64,000 nt of DNA from Sporofaciens musculi (GTDB lineage Bacteria > Bacillota > Clostridia > Lachnospirales > Lachnospiraceae), in contig NZ_WUQX01000001.1 in the NCBI RefSeq assembly GCF_009830285.1, forward strand, positions 2,108,501-2,172,500. The letters are read 5' to 3'. Below are positions 33,684-42,451 of this stretch, piece after piece. Under the pieces are notes generated by a model. It was given only the letters and a program-made list of their open reading frames with translations, made no database searches and had not been told where the DNA came from. The translations under genes were made by a program, and so were the position numbers. How positions within the stretch are numbered: the stretch's first letter is position 1; each line of letters opens with the position of its first letter.

Positions 33684-34475
33684 ATGAGTGTTACAGGTAT
33701 TATAATTGCTGCTGTGATCGTGGGCGGCACCGGTTTATTCATTGGTGTGTTCCTGGGAGTTGCAGGCAAGAAATTTGCGGTAGAAGTAGACGAGAGAGAA
33801 GAAGCCATCACAGGTGTGCTTCCTGGAAATAACTGCGGCGGCTGCGGATACGCAGGATGCTCCGGCCTTGCGGCAGCTATCGTTAAAGGCGAGGCGGAGA
33901 TTAGCGGATGTCCGGTAGGCGGCGCGCCGGTGGCGGAGAAGATCGGCGCTATTATGGGCGTGGAGGCAGGCGCTGCGGCACGTCAGGTTGCGTTTGTCAA
34001 ATGTGGGGGAACCTGTGATAAGGCAGGAAAAGACTATGAGTATTATGGCCTGAATGACTGTGTTATGGTGAATATGATGCAGGCAGGAGGCCCGAAGTCC
34101 TGTAATTACGGGTGTCTTGGCGAGGGAAGCTGTGTGAAGGCTTGTCCTTTTGACGCCATCCATATCGTGGACGGGGTTGCCCTTGTGGATAAGGACGCAT
34201 GTAAAGCCTGCGGCAAGTGTATCGCGGCATGTCCAAAGAAGCTTATTGAGCTTGTTCCTTATGACCAGAAGCATCTGGTACAGTGCAGCTCAAGGGATAA
34301 GGGCAAAGACGTGATGAAGGCTTGTTCTGTTGGGTGTATTGGATGTAAGATGTGCGAGAAGGTCTGTGAGTCTGATGCAATTAAGGTGGAGGGCAACGTT
34401 GCCCATATTGATCCGGAGAAATGTACAGACTGCGGCAAGTGTGCTGAGAAGTGTCCAAAGAAGATTATTATGTAA
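33684..34475 (+). CDS. rnfB: Rnf complex subunit B (ferredoxin-binding)
   Basis: A 263-residue subunit: an N-terminal membrane anchor, the CGGCGYAGC cluster-binding motif (4Fe-4S), then an Fe-S domain and ferredoxin-like pairs (CVKACPFDA, CKACGKCIAACPKK, CIGCKMCEKVCES, CTDCGKCAEKCPKK). It accepts electrons from reduced ferredoxin. Last gene of the Rnf operon; the next frame starts 10 bases on. Confidence 0.95.
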   Translation: MSVTGIIIAAVIVGGTGLFIGVFLGVAGKKFAVEVDEREEAITGVLPGNNCGGCGYAGCSGLAAAIVKGEAEISGCPVGGAPVAEKIGAIMGVEAGAAARQVAFVKCGGTCDKAGKDYEYYGLNDCVMVNMMQAGGPKSCNYGCLGEGSCVKACPFDAIHIVDGVALVDKDACKACGKCIAACPKKLIELVPYDQKHLVQCSSRDKGKDVMKACSVGCIGCKMCEKVCESDAIKVEGNVAHIDPEKCTDCGKCAEKCPKKIIM

Positions 34476-34484
34476 AATCTTTCG

Positions 34485-34970
34485 ATGATGAGGAGAATAG
34501 AACAGCAGCCGATGAAAAGAACTTTCATACAGACAGTGCAAAACGCTTTCAGATTGTTATGGAAAGATATCAAAGATATAAAATGGGCGATTATTGTAGT
34601 AATCGCCTATTTTGTATTGGCGAAAAATTATCTGTACAGCTTGTGTCCGATGGTGGTTATTACAGGCTTCCCATGTCCGGGATGCGGACTTACCAGGGCG
34701 GGGGTTAGGCTCCTTCGGCTGGATTTTGCAGGAGCGTTTCAAATCCATCCTTTCATTTATCCTATTGTGGTCTGTTTGGGAATCCTTGGGTGGAATCGTT
34801 ATATCAGGAATCGCAGGATGGGGACAGGGCTTAAGCTTTTGTCAGCGATTATTTGTATTCTGATGATTTTGTTTTATATCTGGAGAATGGTGTGTTATTT
34901 TCCCCAAGAGCCGCCTATGAGTTATTATGGAAGGAATTTATTAAGGTTTTTTCACAAAGCTGTTTACTGA
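34485..34970 (+). CDS. DUF2752 membrane protein
   Basis: A 161-residue protein with three to four membrane helices and the DUF2752 signature GFPCPGCGLTRA (about 63-74), whose two Cys could be metal or disulfide ligands, followed by the IHPF segment. The function of the family is unknown. It follows rnfB by 10 bases and is probably co-transcribed. The start at 34485 has a poor ribosome site; ATG 34512 (MKRTFIQ) is possible. Confidence 0.75.
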   Translation: MMRRIEQQPMKRTFIQTVQNAFRLLWKDIKDIKWAIIVVIAYFVLAKNYLYSLCPMVVITGFPCPGCGLTRAGVRLLRLDFAGAFQIHPFIYPIVVCLGILGWNRYIRNRRMGTGLKLLSAIICILMILFYIWRMVCYFPQEPPMSYYGRNLLRFFHKAVY

Positions 34971-34999
34971 TTGAAATTATGCTGTTTCCGTGGTAAAAT
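34971..34999 (+). promoter_or_regulatory. Predicted promoter of the N/Q/Y-rich protein gene
   Basis: TTGAAA (34971-34976), a 17-base spacer and TAAAAT (34994-34999), about 40 bases before ATG 35041. Confidence 0.55.
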
Positions 35000-35040
35000 G
35001 AATATTAACAGTAATCAGAGCAGTACGAGGAGGATGTACG

Positions 35041-35667
35041 ATGGAAAATAATTATGATAATACACCAAAAGAGAATGACAGCTCCAGCCAGCCTGTTAGT
35101 GATTCCAATGGAGGACAGTTGAATTCAGACTTGACGGTCAGTCAGCAGGACAAAGGCGCAGATACGAAGGGCCAGTATACAGATCCTAATGCAGGAGCGC
35201 AGCCTGATCATTCTCAGCAATATCCATACAGCAATCAGAATAACTATAACTACAATCAGCAGAACAATGGTTATCAGTATGGCCAGAATGGTCAGAACAG
35301 TGGTTATAATTATAACCAGAACCAGAATTATAGTCAGTATCAGAATTATAATCAGAATAACAATTATAATTATCAGGACAACTATAGCTACAATACGGGC
35401 AATCAGCACAATCAGATGTATGAGCCGGGGCAGGATACGACTCCCATGACCATGGGAGACTGGCTTCTTACTCTTTTGGCGGCCATGATTCCATGTGTGG
35501 GCATCATATTATATTTTGTGTGGGCGTTCAGCAAGACCACGAATGTGAACCGCAGGAATTTCTGTCGGGCTCAGTTGGTCATCATGGGTGTGGTGCTGGT
35601 TATCTACATTATTTTCTTTGCGCTGTTTGGCTCTGTGCTTTTTAGCGCTGGAAGCTGGTATTATTAA
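35041..35667 (+). CDS. N/Q/Y-rich protein with two C-terminal membrane helices
   Basis: A 208-residue protein. Residues 1-130 are low complexity: Ser/Gln/Asp-rich at first, then almost entirely Asn, Tyr and Gln (runs such as NYNYNQ and QNYSQY), like prion-type or phase-separating segments. Residues 135-208 hold two membrane helices around a polar loop containing CRAQLVIMG. The C-terminal half resembles small CD20/DUF4870-like membrane proteins found behind disordered heads in Gram-positive bacteria. Function unknown. It has its own promoter and a strong terminator. Confidence 0.75.
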   Translation: MENNYDNTPKENDSSSQPVSDSNGGQLNSDLTVSQQDKGADTKGQYTDPNAGAQPDHSQQYPYSNQNNYNYNQQNNGYQYGQNGQNSGYNYNQNQNYSQYQNYNQNNNYNYQDNYSYNTGNQHNQMYEPGQDTTPMTMGDWLLTLLAAMIPCVGIILYFVWAFSKTTNVNRRNFCRAQLVIMGVVLVIYIIFFALFGSVLFSAGSWYY

Positions 35668-35679
35668 ACATTTGCATGC

Positions 35680-35715
35680 AAAAACCTTCCCAGAGAAATC
35701 TGTGAAGGTTTTTTG
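35680..35715. terminator. Terminator between the N/Q/Y-rich gene and apbE
   Basis: AAAAACCTTC (35680-35689) pairs with GAAGGTTTTT (35704-35713), then a T-run. It also serves the converging apbE gene. Confidence 0.85.
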
Positions 35716-35746
35716 TCATATCTGGGAAAATCCAGACAATATTCTG

Positions 35747-36736
35747 CTATTTTAGCTTATGCTGAAAATTCTTGGAGTAGTGAATCTTATTGTCATTGGT
35801 AATAAAGACGGCGTCCACATTGTCTAACTGTTCAATCAGCCGCATACTCTTGTCGTAGCCCAGCAGGAAACAGGTGGTGCTTAAGGCGTCGGCTGTGAGG
35901 GAGGAATTGGTAATAATGGTGACGCTGGTTAAGTTATTTTCGCAGGGATAACCTGTGTTCGGATCCAGTATGTGGTGATACAGCTTGCCGTCTGCCTCGA
36001 AATAGCGCTGGTATGTGCCGGAGGTAACGACAGATTTGTTGGAAATCCGTACAGAGGTAATGGGTTCTCCAGTCATGTCAAAGGGCTTCTGGATACCGAT
36101 GTTGTAGTCAGAACCGTCCAGCCGGCTTCCCATAGCGAGAACATTTCCACCGAGATTAATGACAGCGTGTTTGACCCCCTGCTCTTTGAGATACTTTTTC
36201 AAGATATCTGCGATGTAGCCCTTGGCAATACCGCCCACGTCGATTGAGGCGTAAGGGTCCAGGAGACGGACTGTGTTGCCGTCTATGAGGATATTTTTGT
36301 AATCTACATGGCTTGCTGCCTCGTAGATCGCCTCCGGAGCCGGCAAAGCAGGGGCTTCTGCATGAAAATCCCACAGGTTGGATACAGGGGCGATGGTGAC
36401 GTCAAAGGCGCCGTTGGACAGATCACCGTAGTAGATTGCTTTCCTCAAGAGAGTGACAGTCTCGTCGGAGACTTCTACGGAATTGCCACCGGCGCTGTTA
36501 ATACGGGAAATCTCACTGTCTTCTATCTTGTTCGAGAACATGGCGTGATACTTTTTGCAAATATTTTCACAGCCCTTCAGCACTTCTTCATCGGCTCTGT
36601 CAAGAATCTCGATTCGGACCACTGTATCAAAGAGAGTGTCGGTATAGACTTGATTTTGCTCTTTCTTAAGTCCCGAACAGCCAGATAGAAGAAGGGCGGC
36701 GGATACAAGCAATGCGGTAAGTTTTTTATATTTCAT
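35747..36736 (-). CDS. apbE: FAD:protein FMN transferase (ApbE), lipoprotein
   Basis: A 329-residue exported lipoprotein: a signal peptide ending LLLSGC (lipobox Cys about residue 20), then the ApbE fold with TLFDTVVRIEI, INSAGGNSVEV, YASIDVGGIAKGYIADIL, VINLGGNVLAMG and the C-terminal SLTADALSTTCFLLG. It transfers FMN from FAD onto the Thr of RnfG and RnfD. The start at 36736 is chosen over the ATG at 36754 because cgaggtg precedes it and the signal peptide begins there. Closeness to rnf supports the role. Confidence 0.94.
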   Translation of the reverse strand: MKYKKLTALLVSAALLLSGCSGLKKEQNQVYTDTLFDTVVRIEILDRADEEVLKGCENICKKYHAMFSNKIEDSEISRINSAGGNSVEVSDETVTLLRKAIYYGDLSNGAFDVTIAPVSNLWDFHAEAPALPAPEAIYEAASHVDYKNILIDGNTVRLLDPYASIDVGGIAKGYIADILKKYLKEQGVKHAVINLGGNVLAMGSRLDGSDYNIGIQKPFDMTGEPITSVRISNKSVVTSGTYQRYFEADGKLYHHILDPNTGYPCENNLTSVTIITNSSLTADALSTTCFLLGYDKSMRLIEQLDNVDAVFITNDNKIHYSKNFQHKLK

Positions 36737-36759
36737 AAATACACCTCGTTTCATAAATC

Positions 36760-36788
36760 ATTATAGCGTAGGTGAGGGCTTCAATCAA
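36760..36788 (-). promoter_or_regulatory. Predicted apbE promoter
   Basis: On the minus strand TTGATT (36783-36788), a 17-base spacer and TATAAT (36760-36765). Confidence 0.6.
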
Positions 36789-36888
36789 ACTCTTTTTTAT
36801 ATGAAATCTAATTATTGAATTGCATGGTACAAGATTGCATAAATATTCATATGTATAAGGGAAATCTCTCATAAAATCGAACATGTGG

Positions 36889-36917
36889 TTGCAGAACAGG
36901 ATTTCTTGTGTTAGAAT
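36889..36917 (+). promoter_or_regulatory. Predicted promoter of the NusG-II/Gx transporter genes
   Basis: TTGCAG (36889-36894), a 17-base spacer and TAGAAT (36912-36917), about 30 bases before the start at 36948. Confidence 0.55.
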
Positions 36918-36947
36918 GTTATAGAGAAAATAATGAGGTTGATGTTT

Positions 36948-37319
36948 ATGAAGAATGGTTTGAAGAAAAAGGACTGGATTCTGATTGCGGTGATCCTGTG
37001 TGTGGCGGGGCTTACCGTCCTTGTCCATACATTTATCGGCGGTGCGGGCGCCAACAGGGTGATCGTTAAGATAGAGGGTGCGATTGAAGGAATATACAGC
37101 CTGTCGGAAGACAGGGAGGTAGAGATAAATGGAGGCACGAACCTGCTGAAGATTAAGAATGGGGAGGCGTCTATGAGCTGGGCAGACTGTCCAGACCAAC
37201 TGTGCGTTCACCAGAAGCCAGTATCTTTGAACCGTGAGAGTATTATCTGTCTTCCCAATAAGGTGGTTGTGGAGGTGGAGTCCAGTGGGAACAGGGAATT
37301 TGACGCTGTGACGAACTGA
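36948..37319 (+). CDS. NusG domain II-containing membrane-anchored protein
   Basis: A 123-residue protein with one N-terminal membrane helix (about 8-28, WILIAVILCVAGLTVLVH) and an extracellular NusG-II-like beta domain (GIYSLSEDREVEIN... with CPDQLCVHQKPVS and IICLPNKVVVEV). Function unknown, but this family is very often found beside apbE, Rnf genes and Gx transporters, as here. The start is set after gaggttgatgttt; ATG 36933 would put the ribosome site inside the gene. Confidence 0.85.
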   Translation: MKNGLKKKDWILIAVILCVAGLTVLVHTFIGGAGANRVIVKIEGAIEGIYSLSEDREVEINGGTNLLKIKNGEASMSWADCPDQLCVHQKPVSLNRESIICLPNKVVVEVESSGNREFDAVTN

Positions 37320-37384
37320 TGAGATTTTCGGTTTTGCAGTAGGAAGGTTTTCATATATACGGTTTTCACATAGGAGGGACATTT

Positions 37385-37876
37385 TTGAAAAGCAAGGTGG
37401 CATATTTGGGGGTATTTACGGCGCTGGCGTTAATCTTTAGCTATGTGGAGACGCTGATACCGTTTCATTTCGGCGTTCCGGGGATGAAGCTTGGGCTTGC
37501 GAACCTGATCATCGTGATTGCGCTGTATAAGATGGGCTTTTGGGAGGCCTTCCTTTTGTCCATAGTGCGGGTGCTCCTTACCGGCTTTTTGTTTGGAAAT
37601 TATTTCAGCATTATTTACAGCCTGGCAGGGGCTTTCTTAAGCCTTTTGGTGATGGCAGGGCTTAAGCGGGCACGCGGGTTTAGCGTAATGGGGGTGAGCG
37701 TTGGCGGAGGTGTGTTCCATAATATTGGACAGCTTATTGTGGCGATGCTGGTGGTGGAGACGTTCAGCGTAATCTACTATGTGCCGGTGCTTCTGATTGC
37801 CGGACTTGTGACAGGACTTCTGATAGGGATTGCGGCGAATGAGATGTTGGAGAGGCTTAAGAATCTTAAGTTATGA
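37385..37876 (+). CDS. Gx transporter family protein (heptaprenyl diphosphate synthase component I-like)
   Basis: A 163-residue protein with five to six membrane helices starting at TTG behind ataggagggacattt. PFHFGVPGMKLGLANLIIVIALY and the GAFLSLLVMAG segment are typical of the Hpre_diP_synt_I/Gx family, S-component-like proteins whose substrate is unproven. It follows the NusG-II gene by 65 bases. Isoprenoid link versus vitamin import cannot be settled. Confidence 0.8.
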   Translation: MKSKVAYLGVFTALALIFSYVETLIPFHFGVPGMKLGLANLIIVIALYKMGFWEAFLLSIVRVLLTGFLFGNYFSIIYSLAGAFLSLLVMAGLKRARGFSVMGVSVGGGVFHNIGQLIVAMLVVETFSVIYYVPVLLIAGLVTGLLIGIAANEMLERLKNLKL

Positions 37877-37920
37877 TATGCGTCTGCTGCTTTTACTGGT
37901 TAAAAAGAGGGAGGAATGGT

Positions 37921-38532
37921 ATGATATCATATCTAAGAGGGACGCTTGCTGCGTTGGAGGAGGATAAAGTAATCATAGATGTGGGTGGCGTTGGCTATGG
38001 AGTTTTTATGTCCGGTTCGTCCATGGGGCGCCTGCCGTCTGTGGGAAGTGAAGTGAAGCTTCATACATATCTTAATGTGAAGGAGGATGCCATGCAGTTG
38101 TATGGGTTTCTTTCACGGGATGATTTGTCTGTGTTTAAGCTGCTGATTGGGGTTAATGGGATTGGGCCCAAGGGAGGGCTTGGAGTCTTGTCAGCGTTAA
38201 GTCCTGATGATCTGCGGTTTGCGGTGCTGGCCAATGATGTGAAGGCAATCTGTGCCGCACCAGGGATAGGGAAGAAGACGGCGGAGAAGCTGATTTTAGA
38301 GCTTAGGGACAAGCTTGAGCTTTCGGATGCTTTAGAGCATATTGCTTCTGCTTCTGATGTGTCTGGGGGGACAGAAACATATGGCCAGGTTCAGGGCGAG
38401 GCTGTCCAGGCTCTTGTGGCCCTTGGATATGGCAGTACAGAGGCATTGAGGGCAGTCAAGAAGGTGGAAGTGGGGGAAGCTATGGAGGCGGAGGACGTGC
38501 TGAAGCTGGCATTAAAGTATATGTCTCTTTAA
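37921..38532 (+). CDS. ruvA: Holliday junction DNA helicase RuvA
   Basis: A 203-residue protein with all three domains: the OB fold (MISYLRGTLAALEEDKVIIDVGGVGYGV), helix-hairpin-helix pair (VNGIGPKGGLGVLSAL, APGIGKKTAEKLILEL) and the C-terminal domain III that binds RuvB (EAVQALVALGYGSTEALRAV). The start at 37921 fits gaggaatggt; the longer frame upstream is not part of RuvA. It binds four-way junctions with RuvB. Confidence 0.95.
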   Translation: MISYLRGTLAALEEDKVIIDVGGVGYGVFMSGSSMGRLPSVGSEVKLHTYLNVKEDAMQLYGFLSRDDLSVFKLLIGVNGIGPKGGLGVLSALSPDDLRFAVLANDVKAICAAPGIGKKTAEKLILELRDKLELSDALEHIASASDVSGGTETYGQVQGEAVQALVALGYGSTEALRAVKKVEVGEAMEAEDVLKLALKYMSL

Positions 38533-38604
38533 ATGCAGAGCTTATGGAAGGCACATCATGGAGCAGGCGCTTCAAAGTAAAAATAATGAGGGTGAGTTTT
38601 GAAA

Positions 38605-39612
38605 ATGGGCAGACGAATTATTACGACGGAGAATCTGGATGAGGATGTTAAGATTGAGAATCATCTGCGTCCGCAGATGCTTGCGGATTATATCGGACAG
38701 GAGAAGGCGAAGGAGACGCTTAAGATCTATATTGAGGCGGCAAAGGCAAGGGAGGAGCCTTTGGATCATGTGCTGTTCTATGGTCCGCCGGGGCTTGGAA
38801 AGACCACCCTTGCGGGAATCATTGCCAACGAGATGGATGTGAATCTTAAGATTACTTCCGGTCCTGCCATCGAGAAGCCAGGGGAGATGGCCGCGATTCT
38901 GAATAACCTGCAGGAGGGCGACGTGTTGTTTGTGGACGAGATACACCGCTTAAACCGGCAGGTGGAAGAAGTGCTCTATCCGGCAATGGAGGATTACGCT
39001 ATTGACATTATGATTGGGAAGGGAGCCAGTGCAAGGTCTATCCGCTTAGAGCTTCCGAAGTTCACCCTTGTGGGCGCCACCACCAGGGCGGGGATGCTGA
39101 CGGCGCCCCTTAGGGACCGTTTTGGTGTGGTGAACCGAATGGAGTTCTATACAGTGGAGGAGTTAAAGACCATTCTTTTGCGCTCTGCAAAGGTGTTGGA
39201 GGTGGGCATTGACAGTAAGGGAGCAGATGCGCTGGCCAGGCGCTCAAGAGGGACGCCGCGGCTTGCCAACAGGCTTCTAAAGCGTGTGCGGGATTTTGCA
39301 CAGGTCAAGTATGACGGCTACATTACAGAGGAGGTGGCGAACTATGCCCTGGATCTTCTGGATGTGGATAAGGAGGGGCTGGACCAGACGGACAGGCGGC
39401 TATTGCTGGTAATGATTGAAAAGTTCTTAGGGGGACCTGTGGGGCTTGATACCCTGGCTGCTGCCATCGGAGAGGATGCAGGAACCATTGAGGATGTCTA
39501 TGAACCATACCTTCTGATGAACGGATTCATTCAGCGGACGCCGAGAGGAAGGATTGTGACGGACCATGCATACCGCCATCTTGGAATTTCCCGCGAAATT
39601 ATTGAAAAATAG
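38605..39612 (+). CDS. ruvB: Holliday junction branch migration ATPase RuvB
   Basis: A 335-residue AAA+ motor: Walker [13 protein letters not shown], Walker B VDEIHRL, sensor [19 protein letters not shown] and the C-terminal winged helix ([17 protein letters not shown]). ATG 38605 fits gagggtgag; TTG 38599 is too close to it. It forms the ring that pumps DNA with RuvA. The gene follows ruvA after about 70 bases. Confidence 0.96.
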   Translation: MGRRIITTENLDEDVKIENHLRPQMLADYIGQEKAKETLKIYIEAAKAREEPLDHVLFYGPPGLGKTTLAGIIANEMDVNLKITSGPAIEKPGEMAAILNNLQEGDVLFVDEIHRLNRQVEEVLYPAMEDYAIDIMIGKGASARSIRLELPKFTLVGATTRAGMLTAPLRDRFGVVNRMEFYTVEELKTILLRSAKVLEVGIDSKGADALARRSRGTPRLANRLLKRVRDFAQVKYDGYITEEVANYALDLLDVDKEGLDQTDRRLLLVMIEKFLGGPVGLDTLAAAIGEDAGTIEDVYEPYLLMNGFIQRTPRGRIVTDHAYRHLGISREIIEK

Positions 39613-39641
39613 TTGGTTTTTGGAGAAGTATCGTTTATAAT
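39613..39641 (+). promoter_or_regulatory. Predicted zapA promoter
   Basis: TTGGTT (39613-39618, right after the ruvB stop), a 17-base spacer and TATAAT (39636-39641). An 11-bp hairpin follows in the leader (39653-39663 with 39669-39679) without a T-run; it may modulate expression. Confidence 0.55.
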
Positions 39642-39714
39642 AGAGTGAGAGTCGAAAAACTGTGGCTGACAGTTTTTCGTATACTAAGGCATAAGAATTT
39701 CGAGGAGGCTTCTA

Positions 39715-40128
39715 ATGGCATCATCAAAAAACTTTACAGAAGTATTAATAGGGGGCAAGGTATTCACCCTGAGCGGTTTTGAGAGTGAAGAATATCTGCA
39801 GAAAGTATCGACCTATCTGAATCATAAGATTGAGGAGTGCAGTAACAGCGACGGATACCGGAAGCAGAGTGCCGAGACCAGAAGCATTTTGCTGGCGCTG
39901 AATATTGCAGATGATTATTTTAAGGCAAAGAAGCAGGGCGGCACACTGGAAAGTGATATAGAGGCAAAGGATAAAGAGATGTATGATCTGAAGCATGAAT
40001 TGATTTCTGTTCAGATCAAGCTGGAAAATGCAGAAAAGTCTATGGACAAGCTCAAGGAAGAAAATAAGGAATTTCAGATGAAGATTGTCCAGCTTGAAAC
40101 GGAGATAAAGAATAATCGTAAGAAATAG
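39715..40128 (+). CDS. zapA: Cell division protein ZapA
   Basis: A 137-residue protein: the N-terminal ZapA beta domain (TEVLIGGKVFTLSGFESEEY) and helices including SILLALNIADDYFKA, followed by a long coiled coil (about 75-135). ZapA stabilises FtsZ rings. It starts after aggaggcttcta and ends in a terminator. Confidence 0.9.
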   Translation: MASSKNFTEVLIGGKVFTLSGFESEEYLQKVSTYLNHKIEECSNSDGYRKQSAETRSILLALNIADDYFKAKKQGGTLESDIEAKDKEMYDLKHELISVQIKLENAEKSMDKLKEENKEFQMKIVQLETEIKNNRKK

Positions 40129-40151
40129 GCTGTCTTTTGACAGCCTTTTTT
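40128..40151 (+). terminator. Terminator after zapA
   Basis: GGCTGTC (40128-40134), TTTT loop, GACAGCC (40139-40145) and six T's. The last base of the stop codon is the first of the stem. Confidence 0.9.
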
Positions 40152-40231
40152 AAGGAAGTGGTAACGAGTCTTAAACCAGGCTTATATGGGGTGAAGGAAA
40201 GGACTTTTAGGACAAGTTTAAGGGAGGGTAT

Positions 40232-42443
40232 ATGATTGACAGACAGATTGAGATACTTGCGCCGGCCGGCTCCTTGGAGAGCTTAAAGGCTGCCGTCTGT
40301 GCGGGGGCGGACGCAGTCTATATCGGGGGACAAGGTTTGGAGCGAGAGCATATGCGAAGAATTTGACCGAGGACGAGCTGCTTTGGGCCATTGATTATGT
40401 ACATATTCATGGGAGGCGTATTTATCTGACCGTGAATACGCTGTTGAAAGATTCCGAGACAGAGGAGCTTTATGAATATCTCCTTCCCTATTATCTTAAG
40501 GGGCTTGACGGTGTAATCGTCCAGGATATGGGGGTGTTGGAGTATTTGCGCAGATATTTTCCAGACCTTAATGTCCATGGGAGTACCCAGATGACCATTA
40601 CAGGGGCGGACGGGGCGGAATTTTTAAAAAGACAGGGCGTGGTGCGGGTTGTGCCTGCAAGAGAATTATCCCTTAATGAGATTCGCCGTATGAAGGAGCA
40701 GACGGGGATAGAGATTGAGTGCTTCGTCCATGGAGCCTTGTGCTACTGTTATTCAGGACAGTGCCTTTTAAGCAGCATGATCGGCGGCAGAAGTGGCAAT
40801 CGGGGACAGTGCGCTCAGCCTTGCCGACTTCCCTGGCAGGCAGAGGGGAGAAAGGCTGAAGATTTGATGAGCCTTAAGGATCTGTGTACTATTGACATGC
40901 TTCCAAAGCTTATTGAAGGGGGGGATTGATTCCTTCAAGATTGAGGGCAGGATGAAGCAGCCGGATTACGTGTACACTGTGACAAGCATTTACCGGAAAT
41001 ATGCAGATCTTTATCTTGAGAAGGGCATAAAAGGTTATAAGGTGGAGAAGGCTGACCGAGACAGGCTCTATGGCGCTTATCAGCGCAGAGGGTATACGGA
41101 TGGATATTATGGGCGGCATAACGGAAAAGAGATGGTTTCCTTTCAGCGTATGTCAGGGGAGAAGGAGGAAAACCACCTTCAGGAATTTAAAATACAAGAA
41201 AAAAATTAATGGTAATTTAATACTTTCTGTGGGAGAGCGTGCTAAACTGGTATTAACCTATCATGATTTAGAGGTAGAGTGCAAAGGCGGGACAGTACAG
41301 CCTGCCATGCGGCAGCCCTTGGATGTGGAGAGAACGGAAAAACAGATGCGAAAGACCGGCGGCACAGAATTTCGGTTTGAGAAGTTTTGGGTAGAGATGG
41401 ACGGGGAGTGCTTCCTTCCTGTGCAGGCGTTAAATGAGCTGCGAAGGGATGGGCTTCAAAGGCTTACGGAGGCGATTCTGGACAAACACCACAGGAAGGA
41501 GTCAGAAGCGCCTGCCTGTAAAACGGGTGGACAAGGTTTGGACTTAGAATTGAAAGGCTGTAAGGAGGATGGCAGAAGGCTTGGCCTATGTGAAATCAAG
41601 GATGAAGATTCGCACCTTGGAGTACAGAAAGAGTACAAGCCATATCTGTCCTGTGTTGTTTTGACCTTCCCTCAGCTTAAGGCTGTCATTGACTGTGGAA
41701 ATATAGGGACGATATACATAGATGATGAACTTGGCGTGCAGGAGCCGGTTAGGCAATATCTGTCCAAGTACAGAAAGGCCCATCGGTATTTTCTGGCAAT
41801 GCCCCACATTTTCCGTATGGCGGATATGAAGGGCTGGGAGGATTTTTATGGCGAGATGGAGAGCTTTTATGACGGTGTTCTGCTTCGCAACTGGGAAAGC
41901 TACCAGTGGCTTTTGAGTCGTGGTTATAAGAAAGACATTTGTTCTGACTCTAACCTGTATGTATTTAACAGATATGGCAAGACTTTTATGAAGAAGCAGG
42001 GAATTAGCCGGTTCACGGCTTCGGCTGAGCTAAACGTAAGAGAGCTTAAGAAGCTTGGAATCCAAGAAGCAGCATTACAGGTCTATGGATATCAGCCAGT
42101 CATGGTGACGGCAAACTGTATCCAGAAGACAACAGGAAGATGTCAAAAGGAGGAAGGGGTAGCTTTTCTGACTGACCGCTATCAGAAACGGTTTGCGGTA
42201 AGGCGGTGCTGCCGCTATTGCTATAATGTGATTTACAACAGCGCCCCTTTGTTCCTTGCGGATAAGGAGCCAGAGATCAGAGGGCTTATGCCGGAAGAAC
42301 TTAGGCTTGATTTTACCATAGAAACAAAGGTGCAGGTGCGGGAAATCACGAGGCTTTATGAGGAGGCATTCCTTTTTTGCCAGGATGTGGCGCCGCCCCA
42401 GGGGGAATATACGAGAGGGCATTTTAAAAGGGGAGTAAAGTAG
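40232..42443 (+). pseudogene. Peptidase U32-family protein with three homopolymer frameshifts
   Basis: The whole protein (about 735 residues once corrected) is a large U32/YrrO-type collagenase-like protein. The N-terminal IEILAPAGSLESLKAAVCAGADAVY, VHGSTQMT, ECFVHGALCYCYSGQCLLS and RGQCAQPCR with four Cys are family hallmarks. Three indels break it: G5 at 40325-40329 (one G missing, reading IGGTRFGARAY when restored), G7 at 40918-40924 (one extra, restoring IEGGIDSFKIEGR) and A7 at 41199-41205 (one extra, restoring QEKINGNL). The sequence is otherwise well conserved, so errors are likelier than decay. Members modify rRNA (RlhA) or are proteases. Confidence 0.85.
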
Positions 42444-42451
42444 GTGAAGAT

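Noticed and set aside
35125..35409. Ile/Val-rich minus-strand frame opposite the N/Q/Y-rich gene
   Set aside because: It is the complement of Asn/Tyr codons and has no start context.
39653..39679. Hairpin in the zapA leader as a terminator of ruvB
   Set aside because: No T-run follows and a promoter lies just upstream, so a leader structure is more likely.
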